From positions 1 to 47,848 of the forward strand of contig NZ_JADMWW010000022.1 in assembly GCF_015548375.1 (NCBI RefSeq): a stretch of 47,848 bases of DNA, in the 5' to 3' direction. The translations under genes and the position numbers were made by a program. Below are positions 26,869-35,801 of the stretch, one piece after another (position 1 is the first letter of the stretch; each line of letters starts with the position of its first letter). This stretch comes from Collinsella aerofaciens (GTDB lineage: Bacteria > Actinomycetota > Coriobacteriia > Coriobacteriales > Coriobacteriaceae). The notes below the pieces were generated by a model. It was not told where the DNA came from. It ran no database searches and saw only the letters and a program-made list of their open reading frames with translations.

Positions 26869-27163
26869 ACTCTTTGCGAGCGATTTGCTCGTTTGTTGAC
26901 GTACGGGTGTTCATTTGTCGACTTCTTGAGCTGTGGTCACCTGCTGTTTCTGTGGTGGCAGCGGGCATCTGGCTCAAAATGGCGGGTCAGCTGTCTATAT
27001 CTACCTGCCGTTTCTTTGCGGTGCGCATTTTCGGTCAAGCATCCCGTCAAGTGTTTGGTCGGCAGTTGGTTTGCAGCCGGAGGCCTATTTTGTCCGTGCT
27101 GACAGTGGCTGCCCACCCTCCTCGTAAGCTCAAATTGAGGTTCATCAGTTTGAGGAGGATGCC

Positions 27164-27871
27164 GTGACTGACCACGTTTTAGACCGAGCGCAGCTAGCCG
27201 AAGCCGTCGGCAACGATATTGCCGACATGGCCCATTTTTGGATGCTGCGGAAGTTCCAGTTTTTGGAGCCGGCGCGCGAACAGTTCGAGATCATTGTCGA
27301 CCCGTGGCTCAGCTATTGCACCGAGCCTTCGCAAAACGAAATCATGGCCTACAACATGGCATTTACCGATTGGCTGCTCTTCGAGCGCCCCTATCGCCAT
27401 GGCAAGACGCTGCTCGAGCTGTATGTTGAAGAGCCGCCGACATCGCTTTCGCCTGCCGCGCTCAAGCGGCTCGAGCAGGTACGCGACACGCAGTATTTCT
27501 CGCGCTTTGGCATTTTGGACAAGGATCCTGCGACTGGTATGGTCGCGCTGAAGGACACGCGCGCCGACCGTCGCTTTGATGTCTACGACCCGCATATCGT
27601 GCAAAAGGAGCATTGGAGCGACGGAGCGATTGCGGTGCGCCTCGCCTGCGTCGACGATGTCTGGCTGACGGCGGGACAGCTCTATCTGTACGACATCGCG
27701 CGCCTGAGTGACACGGCAGTCGATGGGCCGGGTGCGGTGCATCCGGAGGACCTGCAGGATGGCTTTGACACCTCGTGCATCAGTTTCTTCTTGCGCCTGG
27801 TCCGCGACATCATGGGCGCCCAGGGGCGCTACGTAAAGTCGCTCAACATCTACGAGCAGGAGTGGGAGTAG
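27164..27871 (+). CDS. Conserved-looking protein of unknown function
   Basis: A 235-residue soluble protein starting at GTG 27164, with GAGGAGGA seven bases before. It is acidic and rich in aromatic residues: Phe-Trp-Met-Leu-Arg-Lys-Phe-Gln-Phe near residue 25 and Trp-Leu-Leu-Phe-Glu-Arg-Pro-Tyr near 70. The predicted structure is mostly helical in the first half. No cofactor or catalytic motif, signal peptide or membrane segment is visible, and I do not recognise the family. It is followed by a 55-bp palindromic element rather than a terminator. Confidence 0.75.
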   Translation: MTDHVLDRAQLAEAVGNDIADMAHFWMLRKFQFLEPAREQFEIIVDPWLSYCTEPSQNEIMAYNMAFTDWLLFERPYRHGKTLLELYVEEPPTSLSPAALKRLEQVRDTQYFSRFGILDKDPATGMVALKDTRADRRFDVYDPHIVQKEHWSDGAIAVRLACVDDVWLTAGQLYLYDIARLSDTAVDGPGAVHPEDLQDGFDTSCISFFLRLVRDIMGAQGRYVKSLNIYEQEWE

Positions 27872-27908
27872 GGGATGTGGCTGGTGTCGCCCTGCTGCCC
27901 TGACTTTG

Positions 27909-27963
27909 TCTCAATCTGTAACGTTTGGCGGCTGTTTGGGCCCGTAACTGTTACAGATCGAGA
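27909..27963. repeat. 55-bp palindromic element, family A, copy 2
   Basis: TCTCAATCTGTAAC (27909-27922) and TGTTACAGATCGAGA (27949-27963) with a GC-rich 25-base middle. Total length is 55 bp, as in the other complete copies. Confidence 0.9.
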
Positions 27964-28116
27964 CATTCCCCTGATGTTGCTGGGGTGGGGCTGCAACGTA
28001 TTCCGTCCCCCCCCACATCCCCTCTTCCCTCCGTTAACCGATATGTCCGCAGCAATCCTGCCGCGCTGGATAATAATGGACAGATGTTCAAGTTTTCTGA
28101 GGGGGAGGAGCTCGAT

Positions 28117-29487
28117 ATGGCGTCTGCCGATCGTTCTACGTTGTTTATCAATGCGACCATTCTGGATGGTTCGGAGCATATGGAGCCGCAACCCGATATG
28201 GCCGTGGCCGTTGAGCGCGGTGTCATCACATGGATGGGGCCGAGTGCTGTGGCGCAGGCGCCCGCGGGTGCCGAGGTTATCGACCTGGGTGGTGCGTATC
28301 TCATGCCCGGTCTCATCAATATGCACGTGCACCTGTGCGGCTCGGGCAAGCCTGTCTCGGCCGGCGATGCGGGCGCGCTGATGAAGAAGCTCGATAATCC
28401 CGTGGGCCGCACCATCGTCCGCCGCATCCTCAAAGGCAGTGCCCAGCAGCAGCTAGCAAGCGGCGTGACCACGGTGCGCGGCGCGGGCGACCCGCTGTTT
28501 GCCGATCTGGCCGTGCGCGATGCTATCGATGCCGGCAAGTATCAGGGTCCTCGCCTGGTGGCGCCGGGAACGGGCATCACGGTGCCGGGCGGCCATGGTG
28601 CGGGCCTGTTCGCCCAGGTGGCCAACAGCCCCGCCGAGGCAGCCGAACAGGTGCGCGACCTGTATGCGCGTGGTGCCGACGTCATTAAGCTGTTCGTGAC
28701 GGGCGGCGTGTTCGATGCGACCGAGGTGGGCGAGCCGGGCGTGCTGCGTATGCCAGTGGAGGTTGCCGCGGCGGCATGCAAGGCGGCGCACGATATGGGC
28801 CTTCCGGTTATGGCCCATGTCGAGAGTACCGAGGGCGTGAAGGCCGCGCTTGAGGCCGGCGTTGACACGATTGAGCACGGCGCTCCGTTGACACCCGAAA
28901 TCTTGGAGCTGTACCGTGGCGCCGCGGGCACGCAGCTCGAGGGGCGTGCTCCGAGTGTGACCTGCACTATCAGCCCGGCGCTGCCGTTTGTATTGCTCGA
29001 CCCGGAAAAGACCCATTCTACCGATACGCAAAAGAAGAACGGCGACATCGTGTGCTCGGGCATCATCGAGAGCGCCCGTGCCGCACTGGAAGCTGGCGTT
29101 AAGGTGGGCCTTGGCACGGACTCAAGCTGCCCGTTCGTGACGCAGTATGACATGTGGCGCGAGGTCGCCTATTTTGCCAAGTATGTCGACGTGAGCAACG
29201 CCTTCGCACTGCATACAGCCACGCAGGTTAATGCCGAGCTGCTGGGGCTGGGCGGCGATACTGGCGCGATCGAGTGCGGCAAGGCTGCCGATATCTTGGT
29301 AACGCGCGAGAATCCTCTCGATAATCTGTGCGCTCTGCGTGAGCCGATACATGTGATGTGTCGCGGTGATCTGGTACGCAAGCTCAAGGTGAAGCGTATT
29401 CCCGAGGTGGACGCCGAGCTCGACGCGATTATGGCCATGCCGGCTGAGGCGCTGGCCGAGGAGCTTGCCCGCGACGGCGTGGCGTAA
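28117..29487 (+). CDS. Metal-dependent amidohydrolase
   Basis: Hydrolase of the amidohydrolase superfamily (imidazolonepropionase/prolidase-like branch), 456 residues. ATG 28117 is chosen because GGGGGAGGAG lies six bases upstream; an ATG at 28084 has none. Metal ligands are visible: His-Val-His near residue 70, a Lys in Ile-Lys-Leu-Phe near 190 that may be carboxylated, His in Met-Ala-His-Val-Glu-Ser near 232, His in Ile-Glu-His-Gly-Ala near 252, and Asp in Gly-Thr-Asp-Ser near 335. The C-terminal Ala-Asp-Ile-Leu-Val strand closes the composite beta domain. Relatives cleave Xaa-Pro or related dipeptides, or cyclic amides; the substrate cannot be read from sequence. Confidence 0.9.
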   Translation: MASADRSTLFINATILDGSEHMEPQPDMAVAVERGVITWMGPSAVAQAPAGAEVIDLGGAYLMPGLINMHVHLCGSGKPVSAGDAGALMKKLDNPVGRTIVRRILKGSAQQQLASGVTTVRGAGDPLFADLAVRDAIDAGKYQGPRLVAPGTGITVPGGHGAGLFAQVANSPAEAAEQVRDLYARGADVIKLFVTGGVFDATEVGEPGVLRMPVEVAAAACKAAHDMGLPVMAHVESTEGVKAALEAGVDTIEHGAPLTPEILELYRGAAGTQLEGRAPSVTCTISPALPFVLLDPEKTHSTDTQKKNGDIVCSGIIESARAALEAGVKVGLGTDSSCPFVTQYDMWREVAYFAKYVDVSNAFALHTATQVNAELLGLGGDTGAIECGKAADILVTRENPLDNLCALREPIHVMCRGDLVRKLKVKRIPEVDAELDAIMAMPAEALAEELARDGVA

Positions 29488-29538
29488 GCGCGCGATATGG
29501 CGATGCGAAAAAGGGACAATCCTTTTGTCATAATCAGA

Positions 29539-29573
29539 AAAAGCCGAGGTCCCGGTGCGAGGCCTCGGCTTTT
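29539..29573. terminator. Bidirectional terminator between convergent genes
   Basis: AAAAGCCGAGG (29539-29549) and CCTCGGCTTTT (29563-29573), with A-rich and T-rich flanks that serve both strands. Confidence 0.88.
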
Positions 29574-29594
29574 ATTTGTCCTATGGTGTAGCGG

Positions 29595-30068
29595 CTATGA
29601 GCGCGTCTCCATCTTGGCGTGGCACTTGGGGCAGGTGACGCGAATCTTGCCCTTGCCCTTGGGGACGGAGAGCATCTGGCCGCAGTTGGGGCACTTGAGG
29701 TATGCCGTGGTCTTGCGACCCTTCCACATCTTCTTGGCTGTGCGCTTGGCGCGCTCAAAGTCTTCCTTGCTCGTTCCGGCTGCGCGTGAGGTGCTGGCCG
29801 CTGCGGCGCCGGCGCCCAAGCTGGCGACAAACTTGCCCAAGCCGGGAACATTGGCGGTCGCGGCGACAAAGGCCTCGTTCTCCTTGTGACGTGCGTCGAT
29901 ATTTTTGGACAGGCCGCGCAGCACGCCAATCACGATTACGGCGATGGCAATCCAGCTGAGCCACTGGATGCGAGCTATCGATCCGATCATGGCGATGATA
30001 ATGCCTGCGAAGCCCATCACGATGGTGAGTTCGTCAGCGCCATTGCGGCCCTTCATAAAGTCATTCAT
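29595..30068 (-). CDS. Membrane protein with C-terminal zinc ribbon, function unknown
   Basis: A 157-residue protein with AAAGG about nine bases before ATG 30068. Two closely spaced hydrophobic segments lie at residues 15-32 and 37-50. An Ala-rich linker and a basic stretch follow. The last 35 residues carry Cys-Pro-Asn-Cys-Gly and Cys-Pro-Lys-Cys-His, a zinc ribbon preceded by a Lys-rich region (Arg-Ala-Lys-Arg-Thr-Ala-Lys-Lys-Met-Trp-Lys). This layout suggests a membrane-anchored nucleic-acid- or ribosome-contacting protein, but that is inference. It lies downstream of the copper genes, separated by a palindromic repeat. Confidence 0.8.
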   Translation of the reverse strand: MNDFMKGRNGADELTIVMGFAGIIIAMIGSIARIQWLSWIAIAVIVIGVLRGLSKNIDARHKENEAFVAATANVPGLGKFVASLGAGAAAASTSRAAGTSKEDFERAKRTAKKMWKGRKTTAYLKCPNCGQMLSVPKGKGKIRVTCPKCHAKMETRS

Positions 30069-30123
30069 GCAAATTGCCTTTCATTCGATATGCCGCACGC
30101 CTTTATACCCGATTTAGAGCAAG

Positions 30124-30170
30124 GGGGACAGGTTAATCTGCACCAATGTGGTGCAAACGTACCTGTCCCC
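30124..30170. repeat. Dispersed palindrome, family B, copy 2
   Basis: GGGGACAGGTT (30124) through TGCACCA, ATG, TGGTGCA to ACCTGTCCCC (30170). The arms pair over 18 of 22 positions. The right half matches the left arm of the element at 1306, with the order of the two arms inverted. Confidence 0.7.
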
Positions 30171-30180
30171 AATGCCCCAA

Positions 30181-30453
30181 TTACTTGGAGAGTTTGTCGA
30201 CGACGCGTTCGATTTCGGCGAGTTTGGCGGCTTTGAGGTCTTCGTCGCCCGATTCGATTGCCGAAGTCACGCAGCCCTCGATATGCGCCTTGAGCACGTC
30301 GGCGTTAATGCGCGCGAGGAGCGCCTGTGTTGCCATGAGCTGCGTGGAGATGTCGACGCAATAGCGGTCCTCATCGACCATCCGCAAGATGCCGTCGATC
30401 TGGCCGCGTGCCGTTTTGAGCATGCGGGTCACCGATTTGTGGTCTGCCATCAT
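30181..30453 (-). CDS. csoR: CsoR-type copper-sensing repressor
   Basis: Copper(I)-responsive repressor of the CsoR/RcnR family, 90 residues, all-helical and dimer or tetramer forming. ATG 30453 has GAGGA six bases upstream. The Cu(I) ligands are all present: Cys in Tyr-Cys-Val-Asp near residue 38, and His and Cys in His-Ile-Glu-Gly-Cys near 63-67. The conserved Arg-Gly-Gln-Ile-Asp-Gly-Ile segment lies near 16. A palindrome matching CsoR operators lies in the copA promoter, so copA-copZ-csoR is probably an autoregulated unit. csoR is separated from copZ by a 67-bp palindromic element. Confidence 0.92.
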   Translation of the reverse strand: MMADHKSVTRMLKTARGQIDGILRMVDEDRYCVDISTQLMATQALLARINADVLKAHIEGCVTSAIESGDEDLKAAKLAEIERVVDKLSK

Positions 30454-30495
30454 GGCGGGTCCTCGTTTCTGGTCGATCTTCCGGATGTCCCCGTC

Positions 30496-30562
30496 AGTTG
30501 CGGTGAAATACGGACTGTTTAAGGGCCTAGGGCGGCTCAACAGTCCGTATTTCACCGCAACT
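30496..30562. repeat. 67-bp palindromic element, family C, copy 2
   Basis: AGTTGCGGTGAAATACGGAC starts at 30496, and its exact complement ends at 30562. The arms are 22 bp and perfect, the middle 23 bases. It lies inside the copper operon between copZ and csoR, ending 24 bases from copZ. Confidence 0.92.
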
Positions 30563-30585
30563 TCTGAGGGGGCAGGTGGCGCCTG

Positions 30586-30807
30586 CTACGCGGCGGTTAC
30601 GGACAGGGCATGGAATTTCTCGCCGGCGCCCTCGACAGCGGCGGCGAGCTGCTCGGGGGTCACGGTGTCGGCGCACTCCACCTGGACGGTCTGAGTCTCG
30701 TGGTCGGCGTCGGCGTCGGTTACGCCCGCAACGTTGAGCAGCGCGGTCTCGACGGTGGCGTCGCAGTGGCCGCACATAAGGCCGGAAGTCTTAATTGTGA
30801 AACGCAT
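30586..30807 (-). CDS. copZ: Copper chaperone, heavy-metal-associated domain protein
   Basis: A 73-residue single HMA domain, beta-alpha-beta-beta-alpha-beta in pattern. ATG 30807 follows GAGAGGA. The metal site is Met-Cys-Gly-His-Cys near residues 10-14, with the Cys-x-x-Cys pair intact. It likely carries Cu(I) to the CopA ATPase and to CsoR. It lies between copA and csoR on the same strand. The 147-bp gap to copA contains a long hairpin (30833-30925), so expression may be tuned separately. Confidence 0.9.
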   Translation of the reverse strand: MRFTIKTSGLMCGHCDATVETALLNVAGVTDADADHETQTVQVECADTVTPEQLAAAVEGAGEKFHALSVTAA

Positions 30808-30832
30808 GGGTATTCCTCTCTGTTGTGTCGGC

Positions 30833-30925
30833 TTTCCCAGGCACCCGACCTTGACCTTCAAACCGTCGCTCGCGTACCAAAGTACGCGTCGCTCCTCTTT
30901 CAGGTCAATCTCGGGCACTTGGAAA
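30833..30925. repeat. 93-bp long hairpin between copA and copZ
   Basis: Paired segments from outside in: TTTCCCAGG/CTTGGAAA, CCCGA/TCGGG, TTGACCT/AGGTCAA and CGCGTAC/GTACGCG (30871-30877, 30882-30888) around a CAAA tip. Unpaired bulges separate them. It has no T-run on the copA (minus) strand, so it could act as an mRNA stability or processing element, or be another dispersed palindrome. Confidence 0.75.
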
Positions 30926-30954
30926 ACCCGTTCTAAATGGACTTAATGGTGAGC

Positions 30955-33294
30955 CTATTTTGCCACTTTTGGCTTAAAGGATTTTAAGCGCAGCGCATTG
31001 CTTACGACGCACACGCTCGACAGGCTCATGGCCGCGGCGCCAAACATCGGCGAGAGTTGCCATCCGGTGAGCGGGAAGAACACGCCCGCCGCCAGCGGAA
31101 TGCCGATGCCGTTGTAGAACAGTGCCCAGAACAGGTCCTGCTTGATGTTGCGGATCGTGGCGCGCGAAAGCTCGATGGCGCGGGCGACGTCCATGAGGTC
31201 GCTGCGCATGAGCACCACATCTGCCCCTTCTTTGGCGATGTCGGCGCCGGTGCCGATGGCAAGGCCCACGTCGGCGCGCGCCAGGGCGGGGGAGTCATTG
31301 ATGCCGTCGCCCACCATGGCGACCTTGCCGCCCGCATCCTGCAGTTCGCGCACGTGGCGTTCCTTGTCGGCGGGGAGAACGTCGGCGATGACCTGTTCGC
31401 TGCTCAGCCCCACGCGGCGGGCGATCGCTTCGGCGGTGACGCGGTTGTCGCCGGTGAGCATGCGCACGTCGACGCCAAGCGAGCGCAGTGCGGCGATGGC
31501 CCCGGCGCTCGTCTCCTTGACCTCGTCAGCCACGGCAACGGTGCCGGCAAGCTCGCCGTTCTTGGCAAAGAACAGCGGCGTCTTGCCCTCGGCGGCAAAT
31601 TGCTCGGCAAGACCCGCGGGCACGGTAACGCCCAACTCGTTCATCAGGCGTACGTTGCCGGCTGCAATGGCGTTTTGCCCCTCGCGCGCCGTAACGCCGC
31701 GACCGGGCACGGCGGCAAAGTCCTCGACCATGCGTGCGACGATCCCGCGTGTCTCGCACTCGGCCATAATCGCCTCGGCCAGCGGGTGCTCGCTCGAGCG
31801 CTCCAACGCGGCGGCCAGCTTGAGCAGCGCCTTTTCGCTCATGGCGGGCGAGCCGTCGGCGCGCGTGGCTACCACGATATCGGTCACGGCAGGCTTACCG
31901 CGGGTGACGGTGCCCGTCTTGTCGAGCACCACGGTGCCCACGCTGCGCAGGTTCTCCAGCGCCTCGGCGCTCTTAAACAGAATGCCCATCTCGGCGCCCT
32001 TGCCGGTGCCGACCATAATGGCGACGGGCGTGGCCAGGCCCAGCGCGCACGGGCAGCTGATCACCAGCACAGCGACGGCGGAGGTGAGCGCTTCGTTGAC
32101 GCTTTCGGTCAGTGCCATCCACACCAAGAAGGTCACGGCCGAGATCACGAACACCACGGGCACAAACACGCCGGCGACCTTGTCGGCCAGTCGAGCAATG
32201 GGCGCCTTGGTGGCGTTGGCGTCCTCGACGAGCTGGACAATCTTGGCGAGCGACGTGTCGGCGCCCACGCGTGTGGCGCGGAAGGTAAACGAGCCGGTGC
32301 GGTTGACAGTGGCGGCGTTGACGGTGTCGCCGGCGGTCTTTTCCACGGGGATGGACTCGCCGGTCAGCGCGCTCTCGTCCACGGCCGAGCTGCCCTCGAG
32401 CACCACGCCATCGACGGGGATGGACTCGCCGGGGCGCACGCGCAGGACCTGGCCGGGAAGGATACTGTCGACGTCGACGGTGGCCTCGCTGCCGTCCTCT
32501 GCCACGACGGTCGCGGTCTTGGGCGCCAGGTCGATCAGCGCCTCGATGGTGCCGCCGGTCTTGGACTTGCTGCGCGTCTCGAGGTATTTGCCCACGGTGA
32601 CCAGCGACAGGATCGTGCCCGCACTCTCAAAATACAGATTGTCCATGCCCGTCATCATGGTCTCGTGGACCTGACCCGCGGCTAATTGGTCGGCCATGAT
32701 GAACATGGCGTAGAGCGACCAGGCGATGGAGGCGGTGGCGCCCACGGCAATAAGGGCGTCCATAGTAGGCGCGCCGTGCGCGAGTGATTTAAACCCGTTG
32801 ATAAAGTACGCGTCGTTGACGTAGACGATGGGAATGAGCAGGACGAGCTCGGTGAGCGCGAGCGTCATGCTGTGGGTGTGGTCGGTGAAGATGCCGGGCA
32901 GCGGCCAGCCGAGCATGTGCCCCATGCCTATGTAGAACAGTGGGACAAGGAATACGATCGAGACGATGAGGCGGGTGCGCATGGCAGAGGCGGCGGCCTC
33001 CAACTTTTTGGTCGGCGACTCCATATGGGTGACGCCAGACCTGGCCTGCGAGCTGCCGCTTTGGACAGCGTCGGTGCCCGTGCTGATGGGCGAGGCCGAG
33101 TAGCCAGCGCGATCGACAGCGGTGCAGATATCGTCGGGGGAGACCTGCGCAGGGTCGTAGTCCACCAGCATAGAGCCGGCGAGCAGATTGACCGCGACGC
33201 TCTCGACGCCGTCGAGCTTGCTGACGGCACGGTCCACGTGCGCTTGGCACGCGGCGCACGTCATGCCGCCCACGTCAAACTTATCTTGAGCCAT
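30955..33294 (-). CDS. copA: Copper-exporting P-type ATPase
   Basis: P1B-type ATPase that pumps Cu(I) out of the cell, 779 residues. One N-terminal HMA domain carries Met-Thr-Cys-Ala-Ala-Cys near residue 11. The membrane Cys-Pro-Cys motif lies near 413. Asp-Lys-Thr-Gly-Thr near 458 holds the phosphorylated Asp, Ser-Glu-His-Pro-Leu-Ala is the ATP-binding motif, and Gly-Asp-Gly-Ile-Asn-Asp-Ser lies near 660. The ending Met-Ser-Leu-Ser-Ser in the last membrane helix agrees with the Cu(I) subgroup. It is the first gene of the copper operon, with a CsoR-type operator upstream. Confidence 0.96.
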   Translation of the reverse strand: MAQDKFDVGGMTCAACQAHVDRAVSKLDGVESVAVNLLAGSMLVDYDPAQVSPDDICTAVDRAGYSASPISTGTDAVQSGSSQARSGVTHMESPTKKLEAAASAMRTRLIVSIVFLVPLFYIGMGHMLGWPLPGIFTDHTHSMTLALTELVLLIPIVYVNDAYFINGFKSLAHGAPTMDALIAVGATASIAWSLYAMFIMADQLAAGQVHETMMTGMDNLYFESAGTILSLVTVGKYLETRSKSKTGGTIEALIDLAPKTATVVAEDGSEATVDVDSILPGQVLRVRPGESIPVDGVVLEGSSAVDESALTGESIPVEKTAGDTVNAATVNRTGSFTFRATRVGADTSLAKIVQLVEDANATKAPIARLADKVAGVFVPVVFVISAVTFLVWMALTESVNEALTSAVAVLVISCPCALGLATPVAIMVGTGKGAEMGILFKSAEALENLRSVGTVVLDKTGTVTRGKPAVTDIVVATRADGSPAMSEKALLKLAAALERSSEHPLAEAIMAECETRGIVARMVEDFAAVPGRGVTAREGQNAIAAGNVRLMNELGVTVPAGLAEQFAAEGKTPLFFAKNGELAGTVAVADEVKETSAGAIAALRSLGVDVRMLTGDNRVTAEAIARRVGLSSEQVIADVLPADKERHVRELQDAGGKVAMVGDGINDSPALARADVGLAIGTGADIAKEGADVVLMRSDLMDVARAIELSRATIRNIKQDLFWALFYNGIGIPLAAGVFFPLTGWQLSPMFGAAAMSLSSVCVVSNALRLKSFKPKVAK

Positions 33295-33341
33295 GGCTTC
33301 TCCTTTCTGTGACGTAGTGTCGGAAATGTTAACCTGCCGAT

Positions 33342-33372
33342 ACTATACACCCATACCCCCTGGGGGTGTCCA
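33342..33372 (-). promoter_or_regulatory. copA promoter with an embedded CsoR operator
   Basis: On the minus strand, TGGACA (33367-33372) and TATAGT (33342-33347) are 19 bases apart. The spacer contains ACCCCCTGGGGGT (33355-33367), a perfect 6+1+6 palindrome in a setting of GGGTAT/ATACCC like known CsoR sites. Repressor bound there would block RNA polymerase, and Cu(I) would release it. Confidence 0.75.
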
Positions 33373-33447
33373 GTACAGAAAGAAATGTATGAGATTTCGT
33401 TACAGATGAGGATGGATGGTTGGCCGATGGACCGTCCCAACCAATCA

Positions 33448-33502
33448 TCTCAATCTGTAACATCTAGCAGGGAAAATGACCTCTAACTGTTACAGATCGA
33501 GA
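33448..33502. repeat. 55-bp palindromic element, family A, copy 3
   Basis: TCTCAATCTGTAACA (33448-33462) and TGTTACAGATCGAGA (33488-33502), one mismatch between arms, 25-base middle. It lies between the divergently placed copA promoter and the 3' end of the kinase gene. Confidence 0.92.
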
Positions 33503-33545
33503 CAATTGCCGGGGAGGGGTCCCGTTGCGGCAAGACGCTCGCCGC

Positions 33546-35630
33546 CTAGATACAGAACCCGGGGATCACACAGGTTAGCTTGTTTGGCTTTTCCGCAGGC
33601 GTTGCGTACGTAAAGACGTCGCCGTCGTGTCCCACGCGGTTCATATAGAGCGTGCCTTCGCTCTCCGATGTGTCGGGGCTCACCGTGCGCTCCCACCAGC
33701 AGGTGTCCTTGCCCTTCCACTGGCGGACCATCGTCTCGTTCGTGGAATACGGGCTTACCTTGAGCTCGCGGAAGAGCTGATACTCCTTGCCCTCGCCGTT
33801 GTAGATGTCTGCCAGGTAGTGATAGTCCTCGGTAAACGAATCGGGCGGTTGCGTACCGCACAGCTCGACCATGGCGGGCAGCCAAAGGGTTGCGGGCAAC
33901 TCGCTCAGGCACGATGCGCTGTTGGCGGCGCCCACATTGTTCGAGACCTTCTTGACACCTTTAATGAGCGCGCGCAACTCGTTGGGCAGCAGCTTAAGGC
34001 CGTCGCCGTTGAGCCACTCCCGCAGCTCGCAATCTGCCCAGCCGGCGCTCGGCGGTTCAGCCGCAGCGTTGCGCTCGGCAATACCCGCGTCGAACATAAA
34101 CGTCAACCCGGCCTTGCCCGTCCCGTCCAGAAGCTCATCGTGGCGGATGCCCACAAGCTGCGCGCCAACCTGCAGCCCGTTGGTGAGCGTGATACGCTTG
34201 GTACACGGATAGGGGATATGCCCATCGGCATCGAGCAGGTGATAGCGCTTGGCAATCTCGCGTGCCTCGCTACGGGTCTCGGCGGCCTTAATCTTGAGCG
34301 AAATCTCCTGCAGCTGATCCCAAGTGTAGTCGTCAAGCGAACCGCGGATGCCGTCCAGGTAGTCGGGGATGCCAAAGCCATGGGTCGCCGCCCCAATGAC
34401 GCTGAGCCCCGCAACGGCTGCAACGACGCCACCGATAATAAAGCGGCGGCGGGTCATGGCATCGTGCCGGGCCTGCTCCAGGATCTCTCGCGCGCGCTCG
34501 CCGGCGACGTCGACCTTAAGGTGCGTGCTAGAATCGATATCAATCGCGGCCTCGTCTCCTGTGCCTTCGCGGCCCTCGGATTCGGCATCGGTGAGGTATG
34601 CCGAGAGCACCTCGAGCATCTGCTGCTCGGTGGGACGATCGCACTGCTCGACTGAGAGACCCTTCATGATGATTTGGACGAGCGCTTCATCGCCCTCGCA
34701 GCGCGGCTCGAGCGGCGCCGGCTTGGTCTTGGTCTTTACGAGATAGAACGAGCCGGTTGCAGCGGCGTCCGTCGACTCAAAGTCAAACGGTTTGCGACCG
34801 CTGTAGAGCTGGTACAGAATGCTCGAAAGCGCATAGACGTCGATCGCGGGCGAACGGCGAAGGGCCGCGATGCCTTCGATATCCTGCGTGAGCATCTCGG
34901 GCGCGGCGTATGCGGGTGTGGCAAAGCGCCAGATGTCGGCGCGCCGGGTGATCGTGTCGTCGCCGAGAGCCATGGTCGCGGAGCCCATGTCGATGAGGCA
35001 GGGGTCAAAGGAACAATCGGCAATCTGCTGCTCGAGTGTTCGGCTGGTGGTGCGGAACATGATATTGGCAGGCGATAGGTCGCGATAGATGACCGGATTC
35101 ACGAGGCCTTGGGTCATCAAGAGCGCACGAAGCACGGCGTTTCCGACGGCGGCGACCATCTGGGTGGTCAGCCCGCCCGAGGCGTCGTGCGGAAGCAGGG
35201 GCAGCGCCTGCTTGAGCGAGGTGCCCTCGACCCACTCCATGAGGATGAGAGGGTCATCCTCGCACGATCCGTAGCCATAGACGCGCGGAAATCCGCGCAG
35301 GTGCGAGACGGTACACAGATGACGGTACTCCTCGAACAGCGCGGCGGTGCTGGCCAGGTGCGCTGCCGATTGCTCGGCGGAGCGGTCGGGGGCTTGGCCG
35401 GAAAGGATGGCATTGTCCTTGAGTAGCTTGACGGCAAAGACCTCGCCGCTCGTGTTGGTCGCGCGCAGCACGTGCCCGATGTTGCCGTTGTTGCGGTGGG
35501 CCGTCTGGAGAATAAGCGTCATAAACCGACGCTTGGCGTCGTCCTCGGCGCTGGGGTCGACCGCCACGGCGGTATCGAACGTATCGAGACGGACGAGTTT
35601 GTCGCCATAGGCGCTATCGGTAGTATCCAT
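33546..35630 (-). CDS. Receptor-like Ser/Thr protein kinase with an extracellular DUF6273-type domain
   Basis: A 694-residue transmembrane kinase. ATG 35630 is preceded by AAAGGA. The kinase domain (about 25-330) has the ATP-binding Ala-Val-Lys-Leu-Leu-Lys, the catalytic loop Tyr-Arg-Asp-Leu-Ser-Pro-Ala-Asn near 179 (Tyr instead of the usual His), Asp-Met-Gly in place of Asp-Phe-Gly near 212, and Ala-Pro-Glu. A membrane helix follows a triple-Arg at about 393-415. The outside part (about 480-694), with Trp-Trp-Glu-Arg-Thr-Val-Ser near the end, resembles the DUF6273 domain common in gut Firmicutes and Coriobacteria. The FHA protein gene lies just upstream on the same strand, suggesting a phospho-signalling pair. 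The ligand is unknown. Confidence 0.88.
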   Translation of the reverse strand: MDTTDSAYGDKLVRLDTFDTAVAVDPSAEDDAKRRFMTLILQTAHRNNGNIGHVLRATNTSGEVFAVKLLKDNAILSGQAPDRSAEQSAAHLASTAALFEEYRHLCTVSHLRGFPRVYGYGSCEDDPLILMEWVEGTSLKQALPLLPHDASGGLTTQMVAAVGNAVLRALLMTQGLVNPVIYRDLSPANIMFRTTSRTLEQQIADCSFDPCLIDMGSATMALGDDTITRRADIWRFATPAYAAPEMLTQDIEGIAALRRSPAIDVYALSSILYQLYSGRKPFDFESTDAAATGSFYLVKTKTKPAPLEPRCEGDEALVQIIMKGLSVEQCDRPTEQQMLEVLSAYLTDAESEGREGTGDEAAIDIDSSTHLKVDVAGERAREILEQARHDAMTRRRFIIGGVVAAVAGLSVIGAATHGFGIPDYLDGIRGSLDDYTWDQLQEISLKIKAAETRSEAREIAKRYHLLDADGHIPYPCTKRITLTNGLQVGAQLVGIRHDELLDGTGKAGLTFMFDAGIAERNAAAEPPSAGWADCELREWLNGDGLKLLPNELRALIKGVKKVSNNVGAANSASCLSELPATLWLPAMVELCGTQPPDSFTEDYHYLADIYNGEGKEYQLFRELKVSPYSTNETMVRQWKGKDTCWWERTVSPDTSESEGTLYMNRVGHDGDVFTYATPAEKPNKLTCVIPGFCI

Positions 35631-35769
35631 GGCGTTCCTTTGTCTGGCATGGGTTGCCGCACGTTTACGCGAGCAGTGCGGATATCGGTAAAGTACCATG
35701 ATAGCCGCACTGCCCACGTATACCGCTGAGCATTGTCGTTTACGACGCAGAAGGTAGAAGACGAAAGAC

Positions 35770-35798
35770 GGACGGCGACCGTCTTTCGATCGCCGTCC
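35770..35798. terminator. Hairpin between the FHA and kinase genes
   Basis: GGACGGCGA (35770-35778) and TCGCCGTCC (35790-35798) are perfect complements, directly after the FHA stop codon on the minus strand. The following minus-strand sequence is T-rich but not a clean T-run, so it may only attenuate transcription into the kinase gene. Confidence 0.55.
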
Positions 35799-35801
35799 GC
35801 G

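Noticed and set aside
26850-27167. Open frame in the gap between gltD and 27164
   Set aside because: Cys/Phe/Trp-rich with no ribosome site, and overlapping frames of equal length; looks like non-coding sequence.
30808-30918. N-terminal extension of the copper chaperone
   Set aside because: The added residues come from the long hairpin; ATG 30807 has a good ribosome site and gives the usual HMA-domain length.
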